The notes under the pieces are model-generated. The model saw nothing but the letters and a program-made list of their open reading frames with translations, made no database searches and was not told where the DNA came from. A stretch of DNA of 64,000 bases from Actinoallomurus iriomotensis (GTDB lineage: Bacteria; Actinomycetota; Actinomycetes; Streptosporangiales; Streptosporangiaceae): the NCBI RefSeq assembly GCF_030269445.1, contig NZ_BSTJ01000016.1, forward strand, positions 124,001 through 188,000, read 5' to 3'. The position numbers were made by a program, and so were the translations under genes. Positions 1-8,549 of this stretch are shown here, in pieces. The first letter of the stretch is position 1; every line of letters begins with the position of its first letter.

Positions 1-387
1 TACGTCTGGCGCCACCTGCCGCTGCACGACGTGCACCCGGAGGCCCAGCTCGCCGCGGAGGCCTCCGAGGCGGCCGCCGTCCAGGGGATGTTCTGGGACA
101 TGCACGACCGGCTGTTCGCCAACCAGGACCGGTTGCGCGCCCGTGACCTGCTCGGGCACGCGGAGGCACTCGGCCTCGACGTCGACCGGTTCGGCGTCGA
201 CCTGCGCCGCCACCTCGGCGCGGCGCGGGTCGCCGAGGACCTCGACTCCGCCGATCTGAGCGGCGTGTCCGGCACCCCGACGTTCTTCATCAACGGCAAG
301 CGCCACTACGGCGCGTACGACATCGAGACCCTGTCCGCGGCCATCCGCGCCGCCCGCGCCCGCGCCTACCTGGGGAGCGTTTCCTAG
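1..387 (+). CDS. NhaA-type Na+/H+ antiporter, C-terminal DsbA/thioredoxin-like domain (5' truncated)
   Basis: Open from the first base with no start, so the gene begins upstream of the window. The 128 visible residues form a DsbA/FrnE-like thioredoxin-fold segment: an alpha-helical insert followed by a cis-Pro region ([10 protein letters not shown]) and a closing helix. Many actinobacterial NhaA antiporters carry exactly this kind of domain fused at the C-terminus, and opening residues such as [16 protein letters not shown] fit that family. The CxxC active site, if there is one, would lie upstream. A free-standing DsbA-family oxidoreductase is the alternative. The next gene is convergent, 16 bp away. 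Confidence 0.6.
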   Translation, partial: YVWRHLPLHDVHPEAQLAAEASEAAAVQGMFWDMHDRLFANQDRLRARDLLGHAEALGLDVDRFGVDLRRHLGAARVAEDLDSADLSGVSGTPTFFINGKRHYGAYDIETLSAAIRAARARAYLGSVS

Positions 388-403
388 CGCCCTGACCGAG
401 GCG

Positions 404-964
404 TCACCCATCGGCGAGGCGTTGGATGGTGGCGCTCAGCCAGGCCTGGAGATCAGCGGGGTCGCCGAGTTCGGAACGCAGGACCCGGCGGCGGGTCGAG
501 ACGCCGAGCACGAAGGCGTCGATCGCCGCGGCTCGGCCGCGGGCGTCCGCGTCGTCCAGGCCGCTGTCGCGCAGGTAGCGGTGCAGCGGCTCCAGCGAGT
601 TGGTGTCGAGGAAGGCGGCCAGCGCCTCCGCCGCCTCCGGGCGTTCGCCGGACGCGCGTTGCAGCACGAGCAGCGGGTCCTCCCCGGGTGCGCCGAACCA
701 GCGCTGGACGATGCTCGCCGCCAGACGCGAACCCAGCGCGGAACGGTCGCCGTCGAAGGAGTCCGAGACCGGGATCTCCACCCGGGCCGCCGCCAGGAAA
801 AGGCCGTCCTTGCCGCCGAAGTAGCGCGTGATGAGGTTGGGCGACACGCCGGCCGCGTCGGCCACGCCCTTGACCGTGACCGCCGCGTACCCGTGCCGGG
901 CGAACTGGCGTCGGGCGTGCTCCAGGATCCGCTGTCTGGTGGCGGCCGCATCGCGCGAGGTCAT
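404..964 (-). CDS. TetR-family transcriptional regulator
   Basis: 186 aa. The N-terminal helix-turn-helix (residues about 10-55, with GYAAVTVKGVADAAGVSPNLITRYF) is typical of TetR/AcrR repressors; the C-terminal half is the variable ligand-binding domain. The ATG at 964 was chosen because the HTH begins right after it; the frame stays open upstream but that part does not look like protein. The gene is divergent from an epoxide hydrolase, with only 37 bp between the two ATGs. That gap is filled by two inverted repeats, so it very probably represses both itself and the hydrolase in response to a hydrophobic ligand (inferred). Confidence 0.88.
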   Translation of the reverse strand: MTSRDAAATRQRILEHARRQFARHGYAAVTVKGVADAAGVSPNLITRYFGGKDGLFLAAARVEIPVSDSFDGDRSALGSRLAASIVQRWFGAPGEDPLLVLQRASGERPEAAEALAAFLDTNSLEPLHRYLRDSGLDDADARGRAAAIDAFVLGVSTRRRVLRSELGDPADLQAWLSATIQRLADG

Positions 965-1003
965 GTGTACGAGCATACACATTATGTGTACGCTGATACA
1001 CAT
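963..1003. promoter_or_regulatory. Double TetR operator between divergent start codons
   Basis: Two perfect inverted repeats, ATGTGTA-N6-TACACAT at 963-982 and again at 984-1003, are separated by one base. The outer ends overlap the start codons of the TetR gene (962-964) and the hydrolase gene (1002-1004). There is no room for Shine-Dalgarno sites, so both transcripts are probably leaderless or nearly so. Binding by the adjacent TetR protein is inferred from position and symmetry. Confidence 0.8.
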
Positions 1004-2051
1004 GAACGAGGAGATGCGGGAACGACTCCGGCGGACGCGGCGTGTCACGACCCCGTGGAGTGACGACGAGACGCGCGGCATCCGCGGCCCCCGCCTCGGC
1101 GAACTGCTCGAACGCTGGGCGAACGGGTACGACTGGGGCGTGCACGAGCGCCGCATCGGCGCGTTCCCCTGGGTGACGGTGCGGGCGGGCGGCACCGAGC
1201 TGCGTGTGATCCACCAGCGGTCCGCGGATCCCGGCACCCCGGTCGTCGTGCTGCTGCACGGCTGGCCGGACTCGGTGCTGCGATTCGAGCGCGTCCTTCC
1301 TCTGCTCGCGGACATGCACGTGGTGGTTCCCGCGCTGCCCGGCTTCCCATTCGAGGCCCCGCTCACCACGCCCGGTATGTCGGTCAACCGGATCGCCCGC
1401 GTCGTCGCGGACGCCCTCGACGAGCTCGGTTACTCGCGGTACACGGTGTCCGGCGGCGACGTGGGCGGCACCGTCGCGGAACTCCTCGCTGCCGAGCACC
1501 CGGACCGGGTCGCCGCCCTGCACCTCACGAACATCGCCCCGCAGCGTGCGCTCACGGCGGACCCGGCGAGGCTCGCGCCCGACGCGGCGGCCTACCTCGG
1601 CCGAGCGGCGCAGTGGTTCCGGACCGAGGGCGGGTACATCGCGGAGCAGTCGACGCGACCGAACACGCTGGCCGTCGCCCTCGGCGACTCACCCGCCGGC
1701 CTCGCTGCGTGGATCGTCGAGAAACTGGAGTCCTGGTCCGACGAGTCGGCCTTCACCACGGACGAGCTTCTCACCTGGGTCACGGCCTACTGGGTCACCG
1801 GCACGATCGGCACCTCTTTCGCCACCTATGCCGAACCGGTCGACCTTCCCGACCGGATCGACACATCGACCGTGCTTTCGGTGTTTCCGCGCGACATCAA
1901 GCCGGAGCCGCGAAGCTACGCCGAGGCGTTCCTGAACGTCCGCGACTATGTGGAACACCCCGCCGGGGGCCACTTCGCGGCCTGGGAACAGCCCGAGGCC
2001 TACGCCGGCGACGTACGCCGTGCGGTCAGGCTGGGCGGACGCGCACTCTAG
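1002..2051 (+). CDS. Epoxide hydrolase (alpha/beta-hydrolase, EHN-type)
   Basis: 349 aa. An N-terminal epoxide-hydrolase lid segment (ERWANGYDWGVHERRIGAF, about residues 40-60) leads into the alpha/beta-hydrolase core with the oxyanion motif HGWPDS. The nucleophile elbow is GGDVGGT, with Asp as nucleophile, and the C-terminal catalytic His lies in HPAGGHFAAWEQPE. These features indicate hydrolysis of epoxides to diols through an alkyl-enzyme ester. The ATG at 1002 is preferred, though the in-frame ATG at 1014 directly after GAGGAG is possible. It is divergent from, and presumably repressed by, the TetR gene. Its 3' end overlaps the convergent next gene by 4 bp. Confidence 0.88.
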   Translation: MNEEMRERLRRTRRVTTPWSDDETRGIRGPRLGELLERWANGYDWGVHERRIGAFPWVTVRAGGTELRVIHQRSADPGTPVVVLLHGWPDSVLRFERVLPLLADMHVVVPALPGFPFEAPLTTPGMSVNRIARVVADALDELGYSRYTVSGGDVGGTVAELLAAEHPDRVAALHLTNIAPQRALTADPARLAPDAAAYLGRAAQWFRTEGGYIAEQSTRPNTLAVALGDSPAGLAAWIVEKLESWSDESAFTTDELLTWVTAYWVTGTIGTSFATYAEPVDLPDRIDTSTVLSVFPRDIKPEPRSYAEAFLNVRDYVEHPAGGHFAAWEQPEAYAGDVRRAVRLGGRAL

Positions 2052-3016
2052 GGGGCGCCGTGCTCGCCGCCGCGCAGCAGGGCGGCGCCGAGCGGGGTGA
2101 TGCGGTGGATCACGGCGTTGCCGGCGCGGCGGCTCACCACGAGGCCCGAGCGGCGCAGTACCGAGGCGTGCTGGCTGGCGGAGGCCGTGGAGATGCCCAG
2201 GACGCGGGCCAGTTCGCTGGTCGTCGCCGCCGCCTCGTCGAGACGCCGCAGCACCTCGCCCCGGGTGCCGCCGATCAGGGCGGCGAGGCCGTCGCCGGCC
2301 GGTGTCGCGGGCGGGCCGCCGTCGCCGATCGGGTAGACGAGAGTGGGCGGCAGGCTCGGGTCGAGGAGGCTGACGGGCGTGCGCTCGCAGAACACGGACG
2401 GTACGAGCAGCAGCCCGCGTCCGTCCAGCCGCAGCTCCTGGTCGACCGGGTAGTCGGCCTCCAGCACCGGCCGCCGCCAGCGTACGGCGGGCCGCAGGGT
2501 CCGCAGAAGTCCCTCGACGCCGTCGTCGAGCAGCGCCCGCGCGCGTACCGCACGGTCGGCGTCGATCAGCGCGCGCATCCGCGGCATGTACGGGGCGACG
2601 GCGGTCTGGTGGTAGTACGCGAGAGCGTCGCCGACGTGCCCGAGCCGCCGGCTCACCGGGTGGGCGTCGTCGTCCTCGGCGCGGCTCCCGCCGGCGAGGA
2701 GCTCGAGCTCGGCGGCCGCACGCCGAGGCGGGGCGTTCCGGACCGCGGCGATGCCGCCGTCGAGGTCGCCGTCGGCGGGAGTGAGGAAGTCCGGAAAGTA
2801 CCCGCGGGCCGGGATGAGCGGGCGCAGCGTCCTCAGCGCGGCCGACGCCCGGGGCGCGCCGAGCCGGCCCAGCACGACGTCCCGCCAGCCGGGGAGCGGC
2901 GTGTGCCGCCGGCCCTGCAGGGTCTGCAGGCTGAGCACGGTCTCCCACAGGGCGTGCGGGCGCCGCGCCACGCGTACCCGCCCCAGATCATCGCTGCCGA
3001 ACCAGATCCGCAGCAT
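2048..3016 (-). CDS. ArsR-like winged-helix transcriptional regulator (long form)
   Basis: 322 aa. The C-terminal 80 residues are an ArsR-type winged helix (TTSELARVLGISTASASQHASVLRRSGLV), while the first 240 residues are a regulator-specific domain of unknown ligand. This layout matches the long actinobacterial ArsR/winged-helix proteins rather than the usual 100-aa metal sensors. The start ATG at 3016 has a good ribosome site (GGAGGTGG) about 6 bases upstream. No metal-binding cysteine pattern is visible. Target genes are unknown; the divergent neighbour is the secreted C39-like gene 120 bp away. Confidence 0.75.
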   Translation of the reverse strand: MLRIWFGSDDLGRVRVARRPHALWETVLSLQTLQGRRHTPLPGWRDVVLGRLGAPRASAALRTLRPLIPARGYFPDFLTPADGDLDGGIAAVRNAPPRRAAAELELLAGGSRAEDDDAHPVSRRLGHVGDALAYYHQTAVAPYMPRMRALIDADRAVRARALLDDGVEGLLRTLRPAVRWRRPVLEADYPVDQELRLDGRGLLLVPSVFCERTPVSLLDPSLPPTLVYPIGDGGPPATPAGDGLAALIGGTRGEVLRRLDEAAATTSELARVLGISTASASQHASVLRRSGLVVSRRAGNAVIHRITPLGAALLRGGEHGAP

Positions 3017-3136
3017 CGGTCCGCCACCTCCGCCGTGCGGTGTTTTGGCTGTGCCTGAAAGGTGCGGAAAACAACCTCTGTCAGGGGCATTGTGAGTGAA
3101 AGTTCCCACCGTGCACAGCGGATCGAGGAGACGACC

Positions 3137-3790
3137 ATGATTCGACCGGTTCCTCGCGCGATCGTCGCGCTGGCCGGGGTGTCCGCCGGAGTTCTGCTCG
3201 GCGTGCCGTCCGCGGCGGACGCCACGCCGACCGGGCCGGCCACGCCGGGCACCGTACGGCCGGCCACCGCCAAGACCCTGCCGTTCACCTGGTACGGGCA
3301 GGAGCGGTACTACTACTGCGGGCCCGCCTCCACGAAGATCGCGCTGAGCGCCCGGATGACGCCGCCGTCGCAGGACACGCTCGCCGCGAGCCTGGGCACC
3401 ACCACGAACGGCACCGACGACATCTCCAACGTCGTCGCCACCCTCAACCACTTCCTGAACACCACCTGGTACGAGCGCAAGCCGGTGAACGACCCGCCGA
3501 CCCAGGCCCAGCGGGACCTGCTCAAGCAGGACCTGGTGTTCGACGTCGACCGCGGCTGGGCGATCGTCGCCAACGTCGTCAGCGGCTGGCGGCCCCCGGG
3601 CTACCCCAGCGGCACGATCTACCACTACGTCGCCGTCGTCGGCTACGCCGACAGCGGGGACAGCGCGGTCATCGCCGATCCGGCGGGCGCGGGCGCCGGC
3701 GGCTCCGGCTGGACCTCCGTGCCGAAGACCTACACCATCAGCACGTACGACCTCGGCACGTGGATCGGCCTGAAGGCGTACGCCGCCTGA
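3137..3790 (+). CDS. Secreted C39-like (papain-fold) peptidase domain protein
   Basis: 217 aa with a clear signal peptide (residues about 1-31, ending in SAADA). The mature part has YYYCGPASTKIAL, the usual C39-like cysteine box, followed by HYVAVVGYAD with the catalytic His and IADPAG with an Asp. These are the three papain-like residues of the peptidase_C39_2 family. The ATG at 3137 is preceded by GAGGAG 6 bases upstream. The substrate is unknown; family members are extracellular cysteine peptidases or peptidoglycan-associated proteins. Alone on its strand before hypF. Confidence 0.78.
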   Translation: MIRPVPRAIVALAGVSAGVLLGVPSAADATPTGPATPGTVRPATAKTLPFTWYGQERYYYCGPASTKIALSARMTPPSQDTLAASLGTTTNGTDDISNVVATLNHFLNTTWYERKPVNDPPTQAQRDLLKQDLVFDVDRGWAIVANVVSGWRPPGYPSGTIYHYVAVVGYADSGDSAVIADPAGAGAGGSGWTSVPKTYTISTYDLGTWIGLKAYAA

Positions 3791-3841
3791 GCCGCCGCCC
3801 GGCCATGGTCATCACGGCACGCGCGGGGAAGAACACCGAGC

Positions 3842-6064
3842 GTGCACATCCGTACCGCGGTGAGAGTCGAGGGCGTCGTCCAGGGCGTCGGGTTCCGGCC
3901 GTTCGTGCACGGGCTGGCGACCGGGCTCGGCCTCGCCGGTCTCGTGGGCAACGACGCGCGCGGCGTCTTCATCGAGGTCGAGGGCGACCGGGACGCCGTC
4001 GAGCGGTTCCTCGGCGGGCTGCGCGAGCCGCCTCCGCTGGCCGTGGTCGAGCGGATCACCACCCGGCCGCTCCCGCCCGGCGGGCCGCGCGGCTTCGTCA
4101 TCGTCGGCAGCGACGCGACCGGGCGGCGCGCCGCCCTGGTCGCCGCCGACTCCGCGACCTGCGACGCGTGCCTGCGCGAGCTGCGCGACCCGGCGGACCG
4201 CCGCCACCGCTACCCGTTCGTCAACTGCACCGGCTGCGGACCGCGCTTCACGATCGTCACCGGCGTGCCGTACGACCGGCCCAACACCACGATGGCCCGG
4301 TTCGCGATGTGCGACGCGTGCGCGGCCGAGTACCACGACCCGGCCGACCGGAGGTTCCACGCGCAGCCCGTGTGCTGTCCCGCCTGCGGGCCGCGGCTCG
4401 TGCTGCGCGGCGCGGACGGCCGGGCCCTGCCCGGCGACCCGGTGGAGGCCGCGCGCGCGTTCCTGGCGGACGGCGGCGTGCTGGCGCTCAAGGGGCTGGG
4501 CGGGTACCACCTGGCCGCGACGGCGCGGGACGAGTCCGCGGTCGCCGCGCTGCGGTCCCGCAAACACCGGGCGGACAAGCCGTTCGCCGTGATGGTCGCG
4601 GATCTCCTCGCGGCGCGGCTGCTGGCCGAGGTGGATCCCGCCGAGGAGGCTCTCCTGACGAGCCCGCGGCGCCCGATCGTGCTCCTGCACCGGCGGGCGG
4701 GCGCCCCGCTGGCCGGGGCGGTCGCGCCGGGCAACCGGTCCATCGGCGTCATGCTGCCCTACACGCCCCTGCACCACCTGCTCGCCGCCGAGCCTCTCGT
4801 CATGACGAGCGGCAACGTCTCCGACGAGCCGATCGCCCACCGCGACGAGGACGCCTTCGCGCGGCTCGGCGCGATCGCCGGCGCCTTCCTGACCCACGAC
4901 CGGCCGATCCACGTGCGCACCGACGACTCGGTGACCCGCGTCTTCCGGGGACGGGAGCTCCCCGTACGGCGCTCCCGCGGGTACGTGCCCGCGCCGGTGC
5001 CGCTGCCGCCCGGCGGTCCCGCGGTGCTCGCCTGCGGCGCGCAGCTGAAGAACACCTTCTGCCTGGCCCACGACGGGCGCGCGTTCGTCTCCCCCCACAT
5101 CGGCGACCTGGAGAATTACGAGACGCTGCGCGCGTACGAGGAGGGCGTCGCGCACTTCCGCCGGCTCTTCGCGATCACGCCGTCCGTCGTCGCGCACGAC
5201 CTGCACCCGGAGTACCTGTCCACGAAGTACGCGCTCGATCGCGGCCTGCCGCTGGCCGGCGTGCAGCACCACCACGCGCACGTCGCCGCGTGCCTGGCGG
5301 ACAACGAGTCGGCCGGCCCGGTGATCGGCGTGGCGTTCGACGGCACCGGGTACGGCGCGGACGGCACGCTGTGGGGCGGGGAGTTCCTCATCGCCGACCT
5401 GACCGGGTTCGAGCGGGCCGGGCACCTGCTGCCGGTGCCGCTGCCGGGCGGCGCCGCCGCGATCCGCGAGCCGTGGCGGATGGCCGCCGCGTACGGCGTG
5501 CCCGCCGGGCTGGACGTGGCCCGGCGCAACGCGGCGAGCTGGGACCGGGTCGTCGCGCTGGCCCGCCGCGGGGTCGGCTCGCCGCCGACGTCGAGCGTGG
5601 GCCGCCTGTTCGACGCCGTCGCCGCCGTGCTCGGCGTCCGCGACCGCGTCGGCTACGAGGGGCAGGCCGCCGTCGAGCTGGAGCAGCGCGCCGACCTGGA
5701 CGAGCGCGGCGCCTATCCGGTCCGGCTCGACGGCGATGCGCCGTTCACCGTGCGGGGCGCCGACATCGTCGCGGCCGTCGTGGCCGACCTGGACGCGGGG
5801 GTGCCGGTCGTCGCCGCGCGGTTCCACAACACGGTCGCCCGTCTCGTCGTGACCGGCGCCGCACGCCTGCGGGAGAGCACCGGCCTGACGACGGTGGCGC
5901 TGTCCGGCGGCGTCTTCCAGAACGTCCTCCTGCTGGACCGCACGGTCACGGGCCTGGAGACCGAGGGCTTCGAGGTGCTGCTCCACCGCCGCGTGCCCCC
6001 GAACGACGGCGGCATCAGCCTGGGCCAGGCCGCGGTCGCCACCGCCCGCGCGCTCACCCACTGA
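3842..6064 (+). CDS. hypF: Carbamoyltransferase HypF, [NiFe]-hydrogenase maturation
   Basis: 740 aa, full length for HypF. The order is an acylphosphatase domain (VEGVVQGVGFRPFVHG, residues 9-24), two zinc-finger pairs (C107xxC110/C129xxC132 and C157xxC160/C179xxC182), a YrdC-like domain (KPFAVM near 245) and a Kae1-like domain (HHHAHVAAC near 477-485, SGGVFQN near 687). It converts carbamoyl phosphate into the thiocarboxamide on HypE that becomes the cyanide ligands of the NiFe centre. The GTG start at 3842 follows GGGGAAG. It stands apart from the minus-strand hyp operon, separated by an MFS gene. Confidence 0.96.
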   Translation: MHIRTAVRVEGVVQGVGFRPFVHGLATGLGLAGLVGNDARGVFIEVEGDRDAVERFLGGLREPPPLAVVERITTRPLPPGGPRGFVIVGSDATGRRAALVAADSATCDACLRELRDPADRRHRYPFVNCTGCGPRFTIVTGVPYDRPNTTMARFAMCDACAAEYHDPADRRFHAQPVCCPACGPRLVLRGADGRALPGDPVEAARAFLADGGVLALKGLGGYHLAATARDESAVAALRSRKHRADKPFAVMVADLLAARLLAEVDPAEEALLTSPRRPIVLLHRRAGAPLAGAVAPGNRSIGVMLPYTPLHHLLAAEPLVMTSGNVSDEPIAHRDEDAFARLGAIAGAFLTHDRPIHVRTDDSVTRVFRGRELPVRRSRGYVPAPVPLPPGGPAVLACGAQLKNTFCLAHDGRAFVSPHIGDLENYETLRAYEEGVAHFRRLFAITPSVVAHDLHPEYLSTKYALDRGLPLAGVQHHHAHVAACLADNESAGPVIGVAFDGTGYGADGTLWGGEFLIADLTGFERAGHLLPVPLPGGAAAIREPWRMAAAYGVPAGLDVARRNAASWDRVVALARRGVGSPPTSSVGRLFDAVAAVLGVRDRVGYEGQAAVELEQRADLDERGAYPVRLDGDAPFTVRGADIVAAVVADLDAGVPVVAARFHNTVARLVVTGAARLRESTGLTTVALSGGVFQNVLLLDRTVTGLETEGFEVLLHRRVPPNDGGISLGQAAVATARALTH

Positions 6065-6242
6065 CCGGCCGGGGCCGGGCCGAATCACGCCGGCCGTGGG
6101 AGAGCATGGCACCGGTGTGCGTGAATGCCCCACCGGAACCCATTGTCGGACAGAACACGCCGCCCGGCATGATGGTGGATCGCGGCCGGGACCGGCCCAG
6201 CCCCTTGGCGAGGTCCTGCCCGGGGCGGAGAGGGGGGAGACG

Positions 6243-7412
6243 ATGACGGCGGAGATCGCCCTTAAGGGCGGCGAGGGGACCCGGGCCGCGCGGCCGCGGG
6301 CTTTCGTGGTGCTCTTGGCGGTGACCTTTCTCGCCTTCGTCAACTATGCGGCGCTTCTGTCGGTGGTTCCGCTGTGGTCCGCCACCGGTGGCGCTGCCGG
6401 TGTGGCGGTGGGGTCGACGACCGGTGTCATGATGGCGGCCACCGTGGCCACGCAGTTGGCCGTGCCATGGCTTTTCAAGGTCTTCTCGCTGCGCGCGATG
6501 GTGGTGCTCGGCGCGGCGCTGCTCGGGGCGCCGGCACCGCTGTACGTCCTGTCCGCCGGCATCGCCCCGATCACGGCCATCACGGTCGTGAGGGGGGTCG
6601 GTTTCGCGTTCGTGGTCACGGCCGGGGCCACGCTCGTCGCCGACCTGGCCGCCGACGGGAGGCTGTCCTCTTCGGCGTCGCTGTACGGCGTGGCCGCCGC
6701 TCTGCCCAACCTCGCGGCACTCGCCGGAGGCATCTGGGTCGCGCGGGAGTGGGGCTTCCCGGTGGTGTTCTGGGGTTCCGCCGCGGTGTGTCTCGCCGGT
6801 GCGGTACTGGCCCTGCTCTTGCCGCGCGGGCATCGGGGCACGTTTCACCTCGGATCGATGGCCGACATCCGACACATCGCGGTACCGATCGCGCTGTTCC
6901 TGATGACGGCCGGATCGTTCGGGGCGGCGACGACCTTCCTGCCGGTGGCACTCCGGGGAGCCGGCACGGCGTCGTGGGCGTTGTTCGCGGCGTCGGTCGG
7001 CCTTGTCGCTGCGCGGCTCGGCGCCGGAGCCTTCGGCGATCGCTATGGCGCGGGCCGGCTGGTGCCGGTCTCGGTGCTGTGCTGCGCGGCCGCGCTGGGA
7101 ATCATCGCCCTGGCCCTGACCGGCGCCCACGACCTGCTGATCGTCGGGACCGCGCTCCTGGGCGTGGGGTTCGGGGCCTGCCAGAACGATTCGTTCGTGC
7201 TGAGCATCCAACGCCTCGGCGAGGGACGCGGCGGCACGGCGAGCACGATCTGGAACGTCGCCTACGACGGCGGCGTCGGAGTGGGAGCCGTCACTCTCGG
7301 ATGGTTCATCGGTGACTCCGACTACGCCGGCGCCTTCCTCACCCTGGGCATCGCCGTCGGGGTCCTCACGCTCCTGCTCTCCGTGGTGCCCGCGAGCCGG
7401 AACCGGCGGTGA
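6243..7412 (+). CDS. MFS transporter
   Basis: 389 aa with about 12 hydrophobic segments and no long soluble domain, typical of major-facilitator permeases. The region FGDRYGAGR between the later helices matches the loop signature that follows helix 8 in this superfamily. The ATG at 6243 is preceded by a strong GGGGGGAG site. It lies between hypF and the convergent hypE, whose stop is 9 bp away. A role with the hydrogenase (for example nickel supply) is only suggested by position; the sequence looks more like a drug or metabolite exporter. Confidence 0.8.
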   Translation: MTAEIALKGGEGTRAARPRAFVVLLAVTFLAFVNYAALLSVVPLWSATGGAAGVAVGSTTGVMMAATVATQLAVPWLFKVFSLRAMVVLGAALLGAPAPLYVLSAGIAPITAITVVRGVGFAFVVTAGATLVADLAADGRLSSSASLYGVAAALPNLAALAGGIWVAREWGFPVVFWGSAAVCLAGAVLALLLPRGHRGTFHLGSMADIRHIAVPIALFLMTAGSFGAATTFLPVALRGAGTASWALFAASVGLVAARLGAGAFGDRYGAGRLVPVSVLCCAAALGIIALALTGAHDLLIVGTALLGVGFGACQNDSFVLSIQRLGEGRGGTASTIWNVAYDGGVGVGAVTLGWFIGDSDYAGAFLTLGIAVGVLTLLLSVVPASRNRR

Positions 7413-7421
7413 CGCGGGGCG

Positions 7422-8549
7422 TCAGCAGATGCGCGGCAGCGGGTCCCCGACCAGCAGGTCGACGATGCGCGTGCCGCCGAACGCCGTCCGGAGCAGGACG
7501 AGCCCCGGCGGGTCGGCCTTGATCCGGCCGACGATCGCGGCTCCCTCGCCCAGCGGGTGGGAGCGCAGGGCGGCCAGCGCGTCGCCGGCCGAGTCGCCGG
7601 ACACGATCGCGACCATGCGGCCCTCGCACGCGACGTACAGCGGGTCGATGCCGAGCAGTTCGCAGGCGCCGCGCACGTCCGGGCGCACCGGGATCGCGTC
7701 CTCGTCCACGACCACGGCCACGCCGGCGTCGCCCGCCACCTCGTTCAGGACCGTCGCCACTCCCCCGCGTGTCGCGTCGCGCATCCGGCGCACGCCGTCG
7801 CCGCAGGCGTCCAGCAAGGCCGTGACCAGGCCGTTCAGGGGCGCGGTGTCGGAGGCAAGGTCGGACTCGATGTCCAGCTCGCCGCGGGCCAGCATGATCG
7901 TCACGCCGTGCTCGCCGATCGGGCCGGAGACCAGGACGGCGTCGCCCGGCCGTACCTCTCCGCCGAGCGGGCGCCGGACCACGCCGATGCCGGCGGTGCT
8001 GATGTAGCAGCCGTCCGCCTTGCCGCGCTGGACCACCTTGGTGTCGCCCGTGACGATCCGCACCCCCGCGGTCTCGGCGGCGGCGCGCATGGACGCCACG
8101 ACCCGGCGCAGGTCGGCGACCGCGAAGCCCTCCTCCAGGATGAAGCCGGCCGACAGGTGCAGCGGCTCGGCCCCGGAGACGGCCAGGTCGTTGACGGTGC
8201 CGTTGACGGCCAGGTCGCCGATGTCGCCGCCGGGGAAGAACAGCGGCGACACGACGTAGGAGTCGGTGGTGAACACCAGCGAGGCGCCGTCGACGCCGAA
8301 CCGGGCGCCGTCGTCCAGGGGTTCGAGCAGCGGGTTGCGGAACGCGTCGAGGAACACCGCCTCGATGAGCGTGTGGGTGGCCTTGCCGCCAGAGCCGTGC
8401 GCGAGGGTGATGGCGTCCTCACGCAGCCGCGTCCTGCCGCGGCGGGCCCGCTCGATGCGTTCGAGCACCTGCTCCTCGCGGTCGGCGGCCCCGAGGTGCG
8501 CGTGCTCGCGCACGGCCGCCTCCGCCCACTCCGCGGAACGCTCAGTCAC
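7422..8549 (-). CDS. hypE: Hydrogenase maturation protein HypE
   Basis: 375 aa. PurM/AIR-synthase fold protein that dehydrates the carbamoyl group on its C-terminal cysteine to a nitrile for transfer to iron. The protein ends in PRIC, the invariant C-terminal tetrapeptide carrying the modified Cys. The family motif GSGGKATH sits at residues 52-59, which gives this protein an N-terminal extension of about 40 residues over the usual 330-340. The GTG start overlaps the hypD stop by 8 bp. Last gene of the minus-strand hyp operon. Confidence 0.96.
   Translation of the reverse strand: MTERSAEWAEAAVREHAHLGAADREEQVLERIERARRGRTRLREDAITLAHGSGGKATHTLIEAVFLDAFRNPLLEPLDDGARFGVDGASLVFTTDSYVVSPLFFPGGDIGDLAVNGTVNDLAVSGAEPLHLSAGFILEEGFAVADLRRVVASMRAAAETAGVRIVTGDTKVVQRGKADGCYISTAGIGVVRRPLGGEVRPGDAVLVSGPIGEHGVTIMLARGELDIESDLASDTAPLNGLVTALLDACGDGVRRMRDATRGGVATVLNEVAGDAGVAVVVDEDAIPVRPDVRGACELLGIDPLYVACEGRMVAIVSGDSAGDALAALRSHPLGEGAAIVGRIKADPPGLVLLRTAFGGTRIVDLLVGDPLPRIC

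Noticed and set aside
963-1003. CRISPR-like repeat array
   Set aside because: Only two units one base apart, palindromic and between divergent genes: operator layout, not CRISPR.
404-1387. Longer TetR reading frame starting at 1387 on the minus strand
   Set aside because: The part before 964 lies antisense to the epoxide hydrolase and is Arg/Ser-rich without motifs; the double operator at 963-1003 fixes the true start at 964.
6243-7412. Nickel or cobalt permease for the hydrogenase
   Set aside because: The protein is an ordinary MFS permease; the HxxxxDH motif of NiCoT transporters is absent.
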